In this document: positions 17,430 to 25,850 of the stretch, in pieces
How the letters are laid out: the number at the start of each line of letters is the position of its first letter
Position numbering within the stretch: the stretch's first letter is position 1
NCBI RefSeq assembly: GCF_024169315.1
Contig: NZ_JALJWR010000001.1
Location: 2,811,501-2,875,500 of the forward strand
Direction of reading: 5' to 3'
DNA length: 64,000 nt
DNA from: Pseudomonas migulae
Lineage (GTDB): Bacteria > Pseudomonadota > Gammaproteobacteria > Pseudomonadales > Pseudomonadaceae
Program-made: the position numbers and the translations under genes
The notes under the pieces: generated by a model
The model's database searches: none
What the model was told of the DNA's origin: nothing
Seen by the model: only the letters and a program-made list of their open reading frames with translations

Positions 17430-18596
17430 ATGATGGGCGAATTCGATGCCATCCGACCTTACGACGACAGCGAAGTCCCAGCGGTACTGAACCGGCTGCT
17501 CGGCGACAAGGCGTTTCTAGATATCCTCATCCACTTCCGCTTCCCGCGTTATGCCGGTGCCTTCGGCTGGATGCTCAAACCCCTTATAGCCCATCGGCTG
17601 CGCCGTGAGTTCGCCGGCGTCCATTCGGTGGCCACGTTGCAGGACAAAGTCGAGGTGTACGTCGACCACACCATCGAGCGCGCCACGGACGGAGTGACGT
17701 ACACCGGCGTCGAGCAGTTCAAGTCCGGCAGCGCCTACCTGTTCATCGCCAACCACCGCGACATCGTGATGGACCCGGCCTTCGTCAACTATGCCGTGTA
17801 CCACGCCGGCCTGCCGACACCGCGCATCGCGATCGGCGACAACCTGCTGCAGAAACCCTTCGTCAGCGACCTGATGCGCCTGAACAAGAGCTTCATCGTG
17901 CACCGTTCGATCACCGGTCGCCGGGAAAAAATGGCGGCCTATCAACTGCTGTCGGCCTACATCAACCATTCGATCCGCAACGATTGCGCCTCGATCTGGA
18001 TCGCGCAGGCCGAAGGCCGGGCCAAGGACGGCGACGACCGCACCGAGTCAGCGATCCTCAAGATGTTCCACATGAGCCGCAAGGACGAACCGTTCGGCGA
18101 AGTCATCCGCTCGTTGAACGTCACTCCGGTGTCGATCAGCTACGAATATGATCCGTGCGACCAGGCCAAGGCGCGCGAACTCTACATTCGTGCCACCACC
18201 GGCAGCTACACCAAAGTACCGGGCGAGGACGATGTGAGCATCGCCAAGGGCATCACCGGCTACAAGGGCCGCGTCCACGTGAACTTTGCCGCGCCGATCA
18301 CCGAGCTGTTCGACGACACCAAGCAATTGGCGATCGAAATGGACAAGCAGATCCTCGGTGGTTACCGCTTGTTCCCGGTGCACTACCTGGCTTACGCGCA
18401 GTGGAAAGACGCCGACCCGCAGTTGCAGGTGCCGAAAGCGGCTGACGTGTTTGCCGCCGACGAACTGGCGAAGGCTCAGGAAGAATGGCAACGACGCCTT
18501 GAGGCCTGCCCGGAAGAACATCGTCCGTTCCTGGTGCTGCAATACGCGACGCCGGTGCGTAATCAGTACCGGGTCAAGGCGGGATTGCCGCTTTAA
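17430..18596 (+). CDS. 1-acyl-sn-glycerol-3-phosphate acyltransferase-like protein
   Basis: 388 residues, longer than the typical 240-residue PlsC. The PlsC/GPAT acyltransferase block I, NHRDIVMD (H-x4-D), is near residue 108-115. Further blocks are visible as GDNLLQKPF (about 133-141) and IWIAQAEGRAKDGDD (about 190-204). The HX4D motif is the catalytic pair that transfers an acyl chain to glycerol-phosphate or a related acceptor. No clear transmembrane helix is seen. Two consecutive ATG codons (17430, 17433) follow AAGAGAG; either could be used. The acceptor is not known, so the general name is kept. Confidence 0.85.
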   Translation: MMGEFDAIRPYDDSEVPAVLNRLLGDKAFLDILIHFRFPRYAGAFGWMLKPLIAHRLRREFAGVHSVATLQDKVEVYVDHTIERATDGVTYTGVEQFKSGSAYLFIANHRDIVMDPAFVNYAVYHAGLPTPRIAIGDNLLQKPFVSDLMRLNKSFIVHRSITGRREKMAAYQLLSAYINHSIRNDCASIWIAQAEGRAKDGDDRTESAILKMFHMSRKDEPFGEVIRSLNVTPVSISYEYDPCDQAKARELYIRATTGSYTKVPGEDDVSIAKGITGYKGRVHVNFAAPITELFDDTKQLAIEMDKQILGGYRLFPVHYLAYAQWKDADPQLQVPKAADVFAADELAKAQEEWQRRLEACPEEHRPFLVLQYATPVRNQYRVKAGLPL

Positions 18597-18612
18597 ACCC
18601 GACAACGGCAAT

Positions 18613-18644
18613 CTGTGGAGAGGGAGCAAGCTCCCTCACCACAG
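18613..18644. repeat. Short palindrome of the GAGGGAGC...GCTCCCTC repeat type
   Basis: Near-perfect inverted repeat CTGTGG.GAGGGAGC / GCTCCCTC.CCACAG, another dispersed palindrome type of fluorescent pseudomonads. It sits between converging genes and may aid termination. Confidence 0.6.
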
Positions 18645-18657
18645 GTTTTGCGTCAGC

Positions 18658-18939
18658 TCAGACCCGCGTGCTGATCCACGACACCAGCAACGCCAAGCCC
18701 AAACAGGCAAAACCGAAGCGATAGAAAAACCGGTTCATGCGCAAGGTCGCCCAATCCAGCATGGGCTCTTCGCTGGGACGGCTCTGACGCTGCGCTGCCA
18801 GACTGGCCTGCGCGCGTTGTTCGCGGCGACGCGTAGCGTGCAGCAACCAGCTGCCCGGGAAGGCGAACAGCAAGGCGAGCAGGTTGATCAATTTGGCGGG
18901 ATGGGCGGTAAACAGCGTCATCAAATGCAGCGACATCAC
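18658..18939 (-). CDS. Small membrane protein of unknown function
   Basis: 93 residues with two hydrophobic helices (about residues 17-34, LINLLALLFAFPGSWLL, and about 70-90, RFGFACLGLALLVSWI) joined by a basic, polar loop rich in Arg and Gln. No enzymatic motif; it looks like an inner-membrane hairpin protein. ATG 18939 or the next ATG at 18936 can start it. I do not recognise a named family. Confidence 0.7.
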   Translation of the reverse strand: MMSLHLMTLFTAHPAKLINLLALLFAFPGSWLLHATRRREQRAQASLAAQRQSRPSEEPMLDWATLRMNRFFYRFGFACLGLALLVSWISTRV

Positions 18940-19131
18940 AAACCTCAGTCAAAACAGGTGTGGCGAACGCCGGACCGACGACCGCGGCGCGGATTCTACC
19001 GAAAGCCATCCCTCCTGCCCGCCGCTTTACGACAAATAACTCACCATTTGGCAGATTCCTGTCCTGCGTCACGGCTTCGTCATCTGAATGCGCCAGTCTC
19101 TCGGCCCATCAAAACCGACACGGAAACCGTC

Positions 19132-19338
19132 ATGCTGCACGCCGAAAACCAGGATCGCCTCTACCTCATCGCGCAAAGCGACGAACAACAAGCCTTAGTC
19201 GGCAGCCTTGCCTTCAACGTTCAGGATCGCCATTGGCTGGTGTATTGCGCACTGGGCGGGCATCAACATGCGGATTTGCCGGAGACGGATTTGCTGACGG
19301 GCGTGAGTGTGCTGGATTTTTATTCACAGGCCGCCTGA
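19132..19338 (+). CDS. Small hypothetical protein
   Basis: 68 residues from ATG 19132 (MLHAENQDRLYLIAQSDEQQ at the N terminus). The same frame is open far upstream, but that part overlaps the acyltransferase gene in another frame and has no protein-like character. The chosen part has ordinary composition, with a beta-rich HWLVYCALGGHQ stretch, and ends just before a REP pair. There is a weak GGA about 8 bases upstream. No function can be assigned. Confidence 0.55.
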   Translation: MLHAENQDRLYLIAQSDEQQALVGSLAFNVQDRHWLVYCALGGHQHADLPETDLLTGVSVLDFYSQAA

Positions 19339-19352
19339 CACCACAGAACCCT

Positions 19353-19445
19353 TGTAGGAGCGAGGCTTGCCCGCGAAGGCGGCCTCTCATTCAACATTGA
19401 TGTCGCCTGACACACCGCCTTCGCGGGCAAGCCTCGCGCCTACAG
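19353..19445. repeat. REP pair (REPIN), TGTAGGAGCGAGGCTTG type
   Basis: Inverted copies at 19353-19380 and about 19417-19445 with about 36 bases between them, between converging genes. Confidence 0.88.
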
Positions 19446-19466
19446 AAGATCGGCGGCGCAGGCACA

Positions 19467-19502
19467 AAAAAGCCCGGGGCCATTGCTGGCACCGGGCTTT
19501 TT
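19467..19502 (-). terminator. Intrinsic terminator of the YajG-like gene
   Basis: Arms 19467-19477 and 19492-19502 are complementary (AAAAAGCCCGG / CCGGGCTTTTT), with a 14-base loop and a T run on both strands. It lies 14 bases after the stop at 19517 and may also stop readthrough from the plus strand. Confidence 0.85.
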
Positions 19503-19516
19503 GATTTCAGCGAAAG

Positions 19517-20101
19517 TTATTCGCTGAGAATCTGACCAATCGTCGGGTCCTTGAACAGACGCGTCAGCGCGTCGCTCAACACATCGCTGACCAGCTTGGT
19601 GTTGGTTTCCTGATTCGGCGCCATGCCGAAACGCTGATCCAGCGACGCACCGTAACGACCGCTGTAGCGGCGGTTGGCGTTCTGTACGTCGGAGCGGAAG
19701 GTCGCGCCAATGGTCGCCTCGGTCACGTACATGCCTTCTTTCGGCGACTGATACTTCAGCTCGGCCAGGGTCACGGTCAACTGCGGAGCGTTCATCGCAT
19801 TCGACGTCGGGGTAAAGCCCAGCAAGCGCACAGCCGCTTCAGCCTGGGCCTGCAACTTCGGCAGGATCTGCGCGCCCTGCACCGTGATCGCACTGGTCTC
19901 CGGATACAGACCACCACGGGTGCCCAGGGTAGGCGACGGACGACCGTCCACCACACGCACCACAACTGGCTGACCATGGCCGACCGGCGCCAGCTGAGTC
20001 GTCAGCTTGGGTTCCGGGTTCAGTTGTTGCGGGCTGTGGGCGCAGCCGACCAGGGTCAAACTGGTCACAGTGATCAAACCGAACAACAGGCGTTGCAACA
20101 T
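19517..20101 (-). CDS. YajG family lipoprotein
   Basis: 194 residues. The N terminus is a lipoprotein signal, with LTLVGC giving the lipidated cysteine near residue 20. The rest fits the YajG family (VVVRVVDGRPSPTLGTRGG, then a C-terminal SDVLSDALTRLFKDPTI helix). Function of the family is not established. Start 20101 rather than the frame-extended 20200 is supported by GAGAAG upstream and by the signal peptide beginning MLQRLLFG. Transcribed alone and terminated at 19467-19502. Confidence 0.88.
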   Translation of the reverse strand: MLQRLLFGLITVTSLTLVGCAHSPQQLNPEPKLTTQLAPVGHGQPVVVRVVDGRPSPTLGTRGGLYPETSAITVQGAQILPKLQAQAEAAVRLLGFTPTSNAMNAPQLTVTLAELKYQSPKEGMYVTEATIGATFRSDVQNANRRYSGRYGASLDQRFGMAPNQETNTKLVSDVLSDALTRLFKDPTIGQILSE

Positions 20102-20307
20102 GCTCTTCTCTCCAGAATCAGGCACAAACAGGCCGGCAGTATAGCGGTGGGCCACTGCGGGTAACCAGCGCCTCGCAGTGAATACTGAAATGTCTGACAA
20201 ACCCTTGGGAAGCCGGTTCCTGTCACACAGATGTCACCGCCCATACACTTGCATGTCACGGCGCTCCGGCAACCTTCACGGCAGTCACCCCCTCAAGGTA
20301 CTTTGCC

Positions 20308-20541
20308 ATGCGCCACCTGATCTCGCTGTTCACTCCACGCCCGTTGCATCGCTGCTTCGCCCTGCTCGACCGCAATGGTCATTGCCAGGCATTCAAGCAG
20401 TGCAGCCTGCAGCCGATGGGCGATGGCTGGGTCGAAATCGAAGAAATCCGCATCAACTGGCTGCACCATCCCCTGCCCGCCAGTGCCCGTGTCAGCCAGC
20501 GCCAGCCGCGCGCGCGGGCGCAACAGCTGTTGGCCATCTGA
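20308..20541 (+). CDS. Small conserved-looking hypothetical protein
   Basis: 77 residues from ATG 20308, preceded by CAAGG at about 12 bases. The sequence alternates short beta-like stretches (CFALLDRNGHCQAFKQC, GWVEIEEIRINWL) and ends with a basic tail (RQPRARAQQLLAI). It is soluble and has no recognisable domain. Its position divergent from the YajG-like lipoprotein and upstream of the mqo leader suggests a real single gene; I do not recognise a family. Confidence 0.6.
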   Translation: MRHLISLFTPRPLHRCFALLDRNGHCQAFKQCSLQPMGDGWVEIEEIRINWLHHPLPASARVSQRQPRARAQQLLAI

Positions 20542-20600
20542 CCAGACGCCTAATAAAAGTCATTAAACACGTCCATTTCCCTGCGTTTCTTAGATACAAT

Positions 20601-20871
20601 CTCCCCCCGATTATAAGGACGTCTCCTGATCGGGCCTCGCAGCATCGTCAATGCTTCGGTATTGGCACCCCGCACCGCCCACAGAGAGCCGCCCACACAG
20701 ATCGAGTGAAGCTGGCGCGCTTGCTGTTCCTTGAGCAAAACCCCCACTTTTCGCGAATCTGCAGAGCTGTCATTACGCTCGGTCACTGAGCTGTTTGCCC
20801 GTTTTGCCTGTCATGTACCCCATGGCGGCAATCCATCCGGGCACGGTGCCAGGCTGGGGCAGCCCTTTTTT
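20601..20871 (+). ncRNA. Candidate small RNA or attenuated leader
   Basis: A TACAAT hexamer at 20595-20600 could start a transcript near 20607, and a hairpin GGCTG-GGG-CAGCC followed by T6 (20852-20871) would end it, giving about 265 nucleotides. No open frame of note lies inside. Either this is an independent small RNA or the early-terminated leader of mqo. I do not recognise it as a named RNA. The -35 region is weak, so this is a proposal. Confidence 0.4.
20852..20871 (+). terminator. Intrinsic terminator inside the mqo upstream region
   Basis: Stem 20852-20856 / 20860-20864 with a 3-base loop, followed by C and T6. No protein gene ends here, so what it terminates is an open question. Confidence 0.6.
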
Positions 20872-21278
20872 GAGGTTCACGTCTTCAAAAGAGCGTGAAA
20901 AAAACGGGTTTTCACAACTTCACAAGAGTGTGGCGAGCAAATGAATAGTTTTGCGTCTGAACATGCACCATTAGCGTCTGGAACAGCCCAACGACACAGG
21001 ACCGAGTATTCCTCGAACACCGGAGCCTGAAGCCTGTCCGCTACGGATTTGGTTGCACAAACGGATGTCTCGACCATAAGTCGAATTGCCAGTCGCGCGT
21101 TGAAATGAGTTCATAGACCTCATTGACCCGGCCGGTAGCGTCCGTCGAAGTTGCGATAAATTGCGAAGATTCGGACATGGCGACACTGCCATGAGTACCA
21201 GGGGCATCACTGACTCGCCCCGGAACGCCTGGCAGCCATGCCGACAATTTGGTGCTGCAGATTTTGGAGACGCGTTAA

Positions 21279-22787
21279 ATGGCGCATAACGAAGCAGTCG
21301 ACGTAGTACTGGTTGGGGCCGGCATCATGAGTGCCACCCTTGCCGTACTGCTCAAAGAGCTCGACCCCGCGATCAAGCTGGAAGTCGTCGAGCTGATGGA
21401 TTCCGGTGCCGCGGAGAGTTCGAACCCGTGGAACAACGCCGGTACCGGTCACGCCGGGCTGTGTGAGCTCAATTACACGCCGCAGGCCGCCGATGGCACC
21501 GTCGACATCAAGAAAGCCGTGCACATCAACACCCAGTTCGAGGTGTCGAAGCAGTTCTGGTCGTACCTGACCAAAAAAGGCACCTTCGGCTCGTGCAAGT
21601 CCTTCATCAGCCCGGTGCCACACCTGAGCTTCGTGCAGAATGACAGTGGCGTTTCCTTTCTCAAGGAACGCTTCAAGACGATGAGCAATCACCACGCCTT
21701 CTCGGACATGGAATACACCGAAGACAAGGCCGTCATGGCCGAGTGGATGCCGCTGATGATGCCGGGCCGTCCGGCTGACGAAGTCGTCGCCGCCACCCGC
21801 GTGATGAACGGCACCGACGTCAACTTCGGCGCCCTGACCAATCAATTGCTCAAGCACCTGACCAGCGCACCCGATGCCCAGGTCAAGTACTGCAAGCGCG
21901 TGACCGGCCTGAAGCGCAACAACGGCGGCTGGACCGTCAGCATCAAGGACGTCAACAGCGGCAACTCCCGTGAAGTCGACGCCAAGTTTGTCTTCCTCGG
22001 CGCGGGCGGCGCGGCATTGCCGTTGCTGCAAGCCTCGGGCATCGAAGAAAGCAAAGGCTTCGGCGGCTTCCCGATCAGCGGCCAGTGGCTGCGTTGCGAC
22101 AACCCGGAAGTGGTCAAACACCACCAGGCCAAGGTGTATAGCCAGGCCGCCGTGGGTTCGCCACCGATGTCCGTGCCGCACCTGGACACCCGCGTGGTCG
22201 ATGGCAAGAAATCCCTGCTGTTCGGACCTTACGCCGGCTTCACCACCAAGTTCCTCAAGCACGGTTCCTTCATGGACCTGCCGATGTCGGTTCGCGCCGG
22301 CAACATCGGCCCGATGCTGGCCGTGGCGAAAAACAACATGGACCTGACCAAGTACCTGGTCAGCGAAGTGATGCAGTCGATGGAGCAGCGCCTGGATTCC
22401 CTGCGTCGCTTCTACCCTGAAGCCAAAGCCGAAGACTGGCGCCTGGAAGTGGCCGGCCAACGGGTGCAGATCATCAAGAAAGACCCGAAAAAAGGCGGCG
22501 TCCTGCAGTTCGGCACCGAACTGGTCGCGGCCAAGGACGGTTCTCTTGCAGCACTGCTCGGCGCTTCGCCAGGCGCGTCGGTGACCGTTTCGATCATGCT
22601 GGAGCTGATCGAGAAATGCTTTCCGGCCAAAGCATCCGGCGAATGGGCTGCCAAACTGGCGGAAATCTTCCCGGCCCGTGAAAAGGTCCTGGAAACCGAT
22701 GCTGCGCTGTATCGCAAGATCAACACGCAGAACAACATCGCGCTGGAACTGGTTGAAGAAAGCAGCGAGACCCCAAGCTACGCTTGA
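21279..22787 (+). CDS. mqo: Malate:quinone oxidoreductase
   Basis: 502 residues, standard for Mqo. The FAD-binding N terminus is [18 protein letters not shown] (about residues 6-23), and the following block [23 protein letters not shown] (about 46-68) is characteristic of the family. The enzyme oxidises malate to oxaloacetate and passes electrons to membrane quinones, replacing or assisting the soluble malate dehydrogenase in the TCA cycle. GGAGACG lies just before the ATG. It is monocistronic, with a long upstream region and a strong terminator at 22799-22839. Synteny (from memory PA4640) suggests it corresponds to mqoB. Confidence 0.95.
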   Translation: MAHNEAVDVVLVGAGIMSATLAVLLKELDPAIKLEVVELMDSGAAESSNPWNNAGTGHAGLCELNYTPQAADGTVDIKKAVHINTQFEVSKQFWSYLTKKGTFGSCKSFISPVPHLSFVQNDSGVSFLKERFKTMSNHHAFSDMEYTEDKAVMAEWMPLMMPGRPADEVVAATRVMNGTDVNFGALTNQLLKHLTSAPDAQVKYCKRVTGLKRNNGGWTVSIKDVNSGNSREVDAKFVFLGAGGAALPLLQASGIEESKGFGGFPISGQWLRCDNPEVVKHHQAKVYSQAAVGSPPMSVPHLDTRVVDGKKSLLFGPYAGFTTKFLKHGSFMDLPMSVRAGNIGPMLAVAKNNMDLTKYLVSEVMQSMEQRLDSLRRFYPEAKAEDWRLEVAGQRVQIIKKDPKKGGVLQFGTELVAAKDGSLAALLGASPGASVTVSIMLELIEKCFPAKASGEWAAKLAEIFPAREKVLETDAALYRKINTQNNIALELVEESSETPSYA

Positions 22788-22798
22788 TCGTCGCGCAT

Positions 22799-22839
22799 AA
22801 AAAACGCCCCGTTCTCATTGAGAGCGGGGCGTTTTTTTT
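22799..22839 (+). terminator. Intrinsic terminator of mqo
   Basis: Arms 22799-22811 and 22825-22837 pair perfectly (core ACGCCCCG/CGGGGCGT) and are followed by a run of T. Confidence 0.93.
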
Positions 22840-22885
22840 GGCCGGTAAAACAGTTAGCCCAGCGATATTTTGGTGTTAGTTACAT

Positions 22886-22987
22886 CGCCTTCGCGAGCAA
22901 GCCCGCTCCCACAGTTGATCTAGTTGAATCACAAATTTGTGATCGGCACAGATTCAATGTGGGAGCGGGCTTGCTCGCGAAGGGGCC
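22886..22987. repeat. REP pair (REPIN) with a palindromic spacer
   Basis: Inverted copies at 22886-22913 and 22958-22987. The spacer itself contains TTGAATC (22924-22930) and GATTCAA (22951-22957), which extends the pairing. Confidence 0.85.
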
Positions 22988-23018
22988 AACACAAACACCA
23001 ACCCAGTCAGGGCAATAA

Positions 23019-23306
23019 TTAGCCGCGAGCCTTGTTGATCAGCTCGATGTACTCGGCCGCGTTGCGCTGATCCTTGATCAGGGTCACAAAGTCATTGCCG
23101 TGTTCATCCTTGCCGTCCAAATCCAGGCCGGCTTCAACAAAGAACGTCAGAAAACGCTCGAAGTCGTCGATGCGCAGACCACGGTAAGCCTTGATCAGTT
23201 TGTGCAGGGACGGCGAAGTGGCGTCGACCGGTTCGAAATCGAGAAACAACTTGATCTGCTCATCGCCGATCTCGTCACCAATCACTTGTTTCTTATCTTT
23301 ACGCAT
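23019..23306 (-). CDS. PA4642-type hypothetical protein
   Basis: 95 residues, acidic, soluble, predicted mostly helical (LHKLIKAYRGLRIDDFERFLTFF in the middle, residues about 34-56). It resembles the small protein annotated as PA4642 family in pseudomonads, and its place between mqo and hpt agrees with that synteny, as far as I remember. Function unknown. The DGKDEHGND stretch near the C terminus looks like a loop rather than a metal site. Confidence 0.8.
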   Translation of the reverse strand: MRKDKKQVIGDEIGDEQIKLFLDFEPVDATSPSLHKLIKAYRGLRIDDFERFLTFFVEAGLDLDGKDEHGNDFVTLIKDQRNAAEYIELINKARG

Positions 23307-23369
23307 TGCCGACTCCAGCTCGCAGACATTTCACGGGGCTGGCAGTTTACCCCTCACAAGGCGCCGGGC

Positions 23370-23855
23370 TCAACGCGGACGAACGGCTCCGGTGTGCAGG
23401 TCAGCCCAGACATGGCCATTGGCGTAGCTGAGGAACTGGCAATACACCGTGTCATTGCGCAACAAGTCGATCACCACGCGGTACTGCGCCATCGGATAAA
23501 ACAGCGTCAGGGTTTTGCTCTTGTCGTCGTAGATCGGCTTTTTCAGGCTTTTGCTTTCGCCATCGAAGTTGACCAGCACCTGATTGATGGTCGCCCCCTT
23601 GTTCAAGGATTTGCCCTTGAGGCGGATCAGCAGCGGAGACGTCACCGGGATCGGCTGTTGAGTGGACTGGCGCTGACTGCCGACCACCACCGAATACTCG
23701 GTGACCTGCAGCAGTTGTTGCTGCTCCGGTTCGGCGTCACGCAGGGTCAGGTCGTCCGGTGGCAGGAACTGCGCATGCATCGGCGCTGGCGCGGCGGCCA
23801 GGGGCAGGCTGAGGGTCAGCAACAGGGCGGCGCAGCTGCGCATCAAAAGGCTCAT
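23370..23855 (-). CDS. Exported hypothetical protein
   Basis: 161 residues with a clear signal peptide (MRSCAALLLTLSLPLAAAPAP, positions 5-25 from the ATG at 23855). The mature part is beta-rich (PVTSPLLIRLKGKSL, NQVLVNFDGESKSL, YRVVIDLLRNDTVYCQF) and probably periplasmic. A longer start at 23891 would put extra residues before the signal, so 23855 is chosen. Same strand as its neighbours, with REP elements upstream. No known domain; from memory PA4643 occupies this position. Confidence 0.72.
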   Translation of the reverse strand: MSLLMRSCAALLLTLSLPLAAAPAPMHAQFLPPDDLTLRDAEPEQQQLLQVTEYSVVVGSQRQSTQQPIPVTSPLLIRLKGKSLNKGATINQVLVNFDGESKSLKKPIYDDKSKTLTLFYPMAQYRVVIDLLRNDTVYCQFLSYANGHVWADLHTGAVRPR

Positions 23856-23907
23856 GACGGGCTCCGAAGTCGAGGCCGAGCACTTTAGCATGGCTGTTCA
23901 CCGTCCC

Positions 23908-23999
23908 TGTAGGAGCGAGGCTTGCCCGCGAAGGCGGTGTGTCAGTCGATAACTGTTTTAACTGACACACCGCCTTCGCGGGCAAGCCTCGCTCCAACA
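23908..23999. repeat. REP pair (REPIN), TGTAGGAGCGAGGCTTG type
   Basis: Inverted copies at 23908-23935 and about 23970-23999. The pairing extends into GTGTGTCAGT / ACTGACACAC, so nearly the whole element forms one long hairpin. Confidence 0.9.
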
Positions 24000-24010
24000 A
24001 GGGGTAAACA

Positions 24011-24484
24011 TCAATCGAACTGAGCGCGCATCCACGCCTGATACTCGGCGACACCCGGCTCACCTTCACGCGGCGCCCAGTGAGCAAGCTCACCTTCCCC
24101 GACAGGACGATAAGGGCCGGCCTTGCATTCGAACATCAGGCTATCGGCTTCCAGCACCACCAGGCCATGGAACACACCGGTCGGCAGGTCAACGCCCACA
24201 CAGTCGCCACCGGCCTGCAGGACTTGCTTGCGCACCACCCCGCCGGACTCATCGAAAATCAGCAGACCAAGCCGCCCTTTGAGGACCAGCAAGGTTTCAG
24301 CCTTGTTCTCGCCCAAGTGCCGATGAGGCGGAATGTACGTGGACGGCTGCAAACCCACCGCCATGCGATGACACGCCTCTTCCATTTGATGGAAGTTGTG
24401 ATGCTGGCGCCCACGAGGATTGGCCGCAGCCTTCCCGGCCAATTCATTGAACAGGGATTGATCAAGAAAGCTCGGCGCGCTCAT
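24011..24484 (-). CDS. WbuC family cupin-fold metalloprotein
   Basis: 157 residues. The cupin core is seen in PPHRHLGENKAETLLVLKG (residues about 52-70), with His-His-Glu metal ligands, and the second half in GVFHGLVVLEADSLMFECKAGPY. The N-terminal HHNFHQMEEACHRM stretch is typical of the WbuC group. Members occur in O-antigen clusters and elsewhere; their reaction is unknown. The gene starts 3 bases after the hpt stop, so the two are cotranscribed. The link with purine salvage is positional only. Confidence 0.82.
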   Translation of the reverse strand: MSAPSFLDQSLFNELAGKAAANPRGRQHHNFHQMEEACHRMAVGLQPSTYIPPHRHLGENKAETLLVLKGRLGLLIFDESGGVVRKQVLQAGGDCVGVDLPTGVFHGLVVLEADSLMFECKAGPYRPVGEGELAHWAPREGEPGVAEYQAWMRAQFD

Positions 24485-24487
24485 TGA

Positions 24488-25045
24488 TTACATCCCTTTG
24501 ACGGCAAAAATTCCGTTGGCATTACGCCAGTAGCCTTTGTAGTCCATGCCGTAGCCGAAGATGTAACGGTCGATGCACGGCAGGCCGACGAAATCGGCTT
24601 TCAGGTCCGGGCGAGCCTTGCGGTCGTGGTCCTTGTCGATCAGCACGGCGGTATGCACCTTGCGCGCGCCAGCGTGTTTGCAGAAGTCGATGATCGCGCC
24701 CAGGGTGTGACCTTCGTCGAGAATGTCGTCGATGATCAGCACGTCACGGTCGATGAACGACACTTCAGGCTTGGCTTTCCAGAACAGGTCGCCGCCACTG
24801 GTTTCGTTGCGATAGCGGGTGGCGTGCAGGTAGGAGGCTTCCAGCGGGAATTGCAGGTGGGTGAGCAGCTTGCCGGCGAAAATCAGGCCGCCGTTCATCA
24901 CACAGAACACCACCGGATTTGTGTCAGCCAGTTGTTCGTTGATGTGTGCACCGACGCGGGCGATGGCCGCCTCGACTTCAGCTTCGGTGTACAGGCAGTC
25001 AGCCTCTCGCATGATTTGACGGATATGCTCGAGATCAGCGGACAT
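24488..25045 (-). CDS. hpt: Hypoxanthine-guanine phosphoribosyltransferase
   Basis: 185 residues. The PRPP-binding motif is DVLIIDDILDEGHT (about residues 99-112), with FCVMNGGLIFAGKL (about 46-59) before it and FVGLPCIDRYIFGYGMDY (about 151-168) forming the purine-binding part. It salvages hypoxanthine and guanine to IMP and GMP. First gene of a two-gene unit with the WbuC-like gene, divergent from upp, so purine and pyrimidine salvage genes share the 164-base intergenic region at 25046-25209. ATG 25045 has GGAGAG upstream. Confidence 0.93.
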   Translation of the reverse strand: MSADLEHIRQIMREADCLYTEAEVEAAIARVGAHINEQLADTNPVVFCVMNGGLIFAGKLLTHLQFPLEASYLHATRYRNETSGGDLFWKAKPEVSFIDRDVLIIDDILDEGHTLGAIIDFCKHAGARKVHTAVLIDKDHDRKARPDLKADFVGLPCIDRYIFGYGMDYKGYWRNANGIFAVKGM

Positions 25046-25209
25046 GGCGCTCTCCGGGGGGTTGGGGAATCAGGAAAAGCGGGCAAAGGTACGCATCCCG
25101 CACGGCCAGATCAAGCGTTTGTGGACTAACGTACTGTATGTCTATAGGACAACACCCTCGGATAGATTAATCTAGGCCGGTTTTTTTGCCCGCCGCCGGA
25201 GCCTTTCCC

Positions 25210-25848
25210 ATGCCCATCCTCGAGATCCGCCATCCGCTGATCCGTCATAAACTCGGCCTGATGCGCCGCGCAGACATCAGCACCAAGAATTTCCGTGAGC
25301 TCGCTCAGGAAGTCGGCGCCCTTTTGACCTATGAAGCCACCAAAGACCTGCCGCTGGAATCCTACGATATCGAAGGCTGGTGCGGCACCGTGTCGGTCGA
25401 GAAAATCGCCGGCAAGAAGATCACTGTAGTACCGATCCTGCGCGCCGGCATCGGCATGCTTGAAGGCGTGCTGAGCCTGATCCCGGGCGCCAAAGTCAGC
25501 GCCGTGGGCGTGGCCCGCAACGAAGAAACGCTGCAGGCCCACACCTACCTGGAAAAACTGGTTCCGGAAATCAACGAACGCCTGGCGATGATCATCGACC
25601 CGATGCTCGCCACCGGCAGTTCCATGGTCGCCACCATCGACCTGCTGAAAAAAGCCGGTTGCCGCGACATCCGCGCCATGGTGCTGGTCGCCGCGCCGGA
25701 AGGCATTGCCGCTGTGGAAAAGGCTCACCCGGATGTGACCATCTACACCGCGTCCATTGACGAGAAACTGAACGAGCACGGTTACATCATCCCAGGCTTG
25801 GGCGATGCCGGTGACAAGATCTTCGGCACCAAGCAGAAGGACGCTTGA
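25210..25848 (+). CDS. upp: Uracil phosphoribosyltransferase
   Basis: 212 residues. N terminus [16 protein letters not shown] and the PRPP-binding region [13 protein letters not shown] (about residues 130-142) are diagnostic. The C-terminal [15 protein letters not shown] (about 195-209) binds uracil. It converts uracil and PRPP to UMP. ATG 25210 is used rather than the in-frame start 24 bases upstream, as in other members. uraA begins 2 bases after its stop, giving a salvage unit of importer plus enzyme. Confidence 0.95.
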   Translation: MPILEIRHPLIRHKLGLMRRADISTKNFRELAQEVGALLTYEATKDLPLESYDIEGWCGTVSVEKIAGKKITVVPILRAGIGMLEGVLSLIPGAKVSAVGVARNEETLQAHTYLEKLVPEINERLAMIIDPMLATGSSMVATIDLLKKAGCRDIRAMVLVAAPEGIAAVEKAHPDVTIYTASIDEKLNEHGYIIPGLGDAGDKIFGTKQKDA

Positions 25849-25850
25849 GC

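Larger units (their letters stand above)
20542..21278. other. 737-base gene-free stretch before mqo
   Basis: No credible coding sequence on either strand. It contains a promoter-like TACAAT (20595-20600), an intrinsic terminator (20852-20871) and a further stem with A/T-rich arms (20895-20901 / 20909-20915). The first half is described separately as a candidate small RNA. The second half (about 20916-21278) must hold the mqo promoter and leader; I see no known riboswitch there. Confidence 0.6.

Noticed and set aside
20550..20786. 78-codon minus-strand frame in the mqo upstream region
   Set aside because: It lies over the candidate RNA and has no ribosome binding site or family resemblance.
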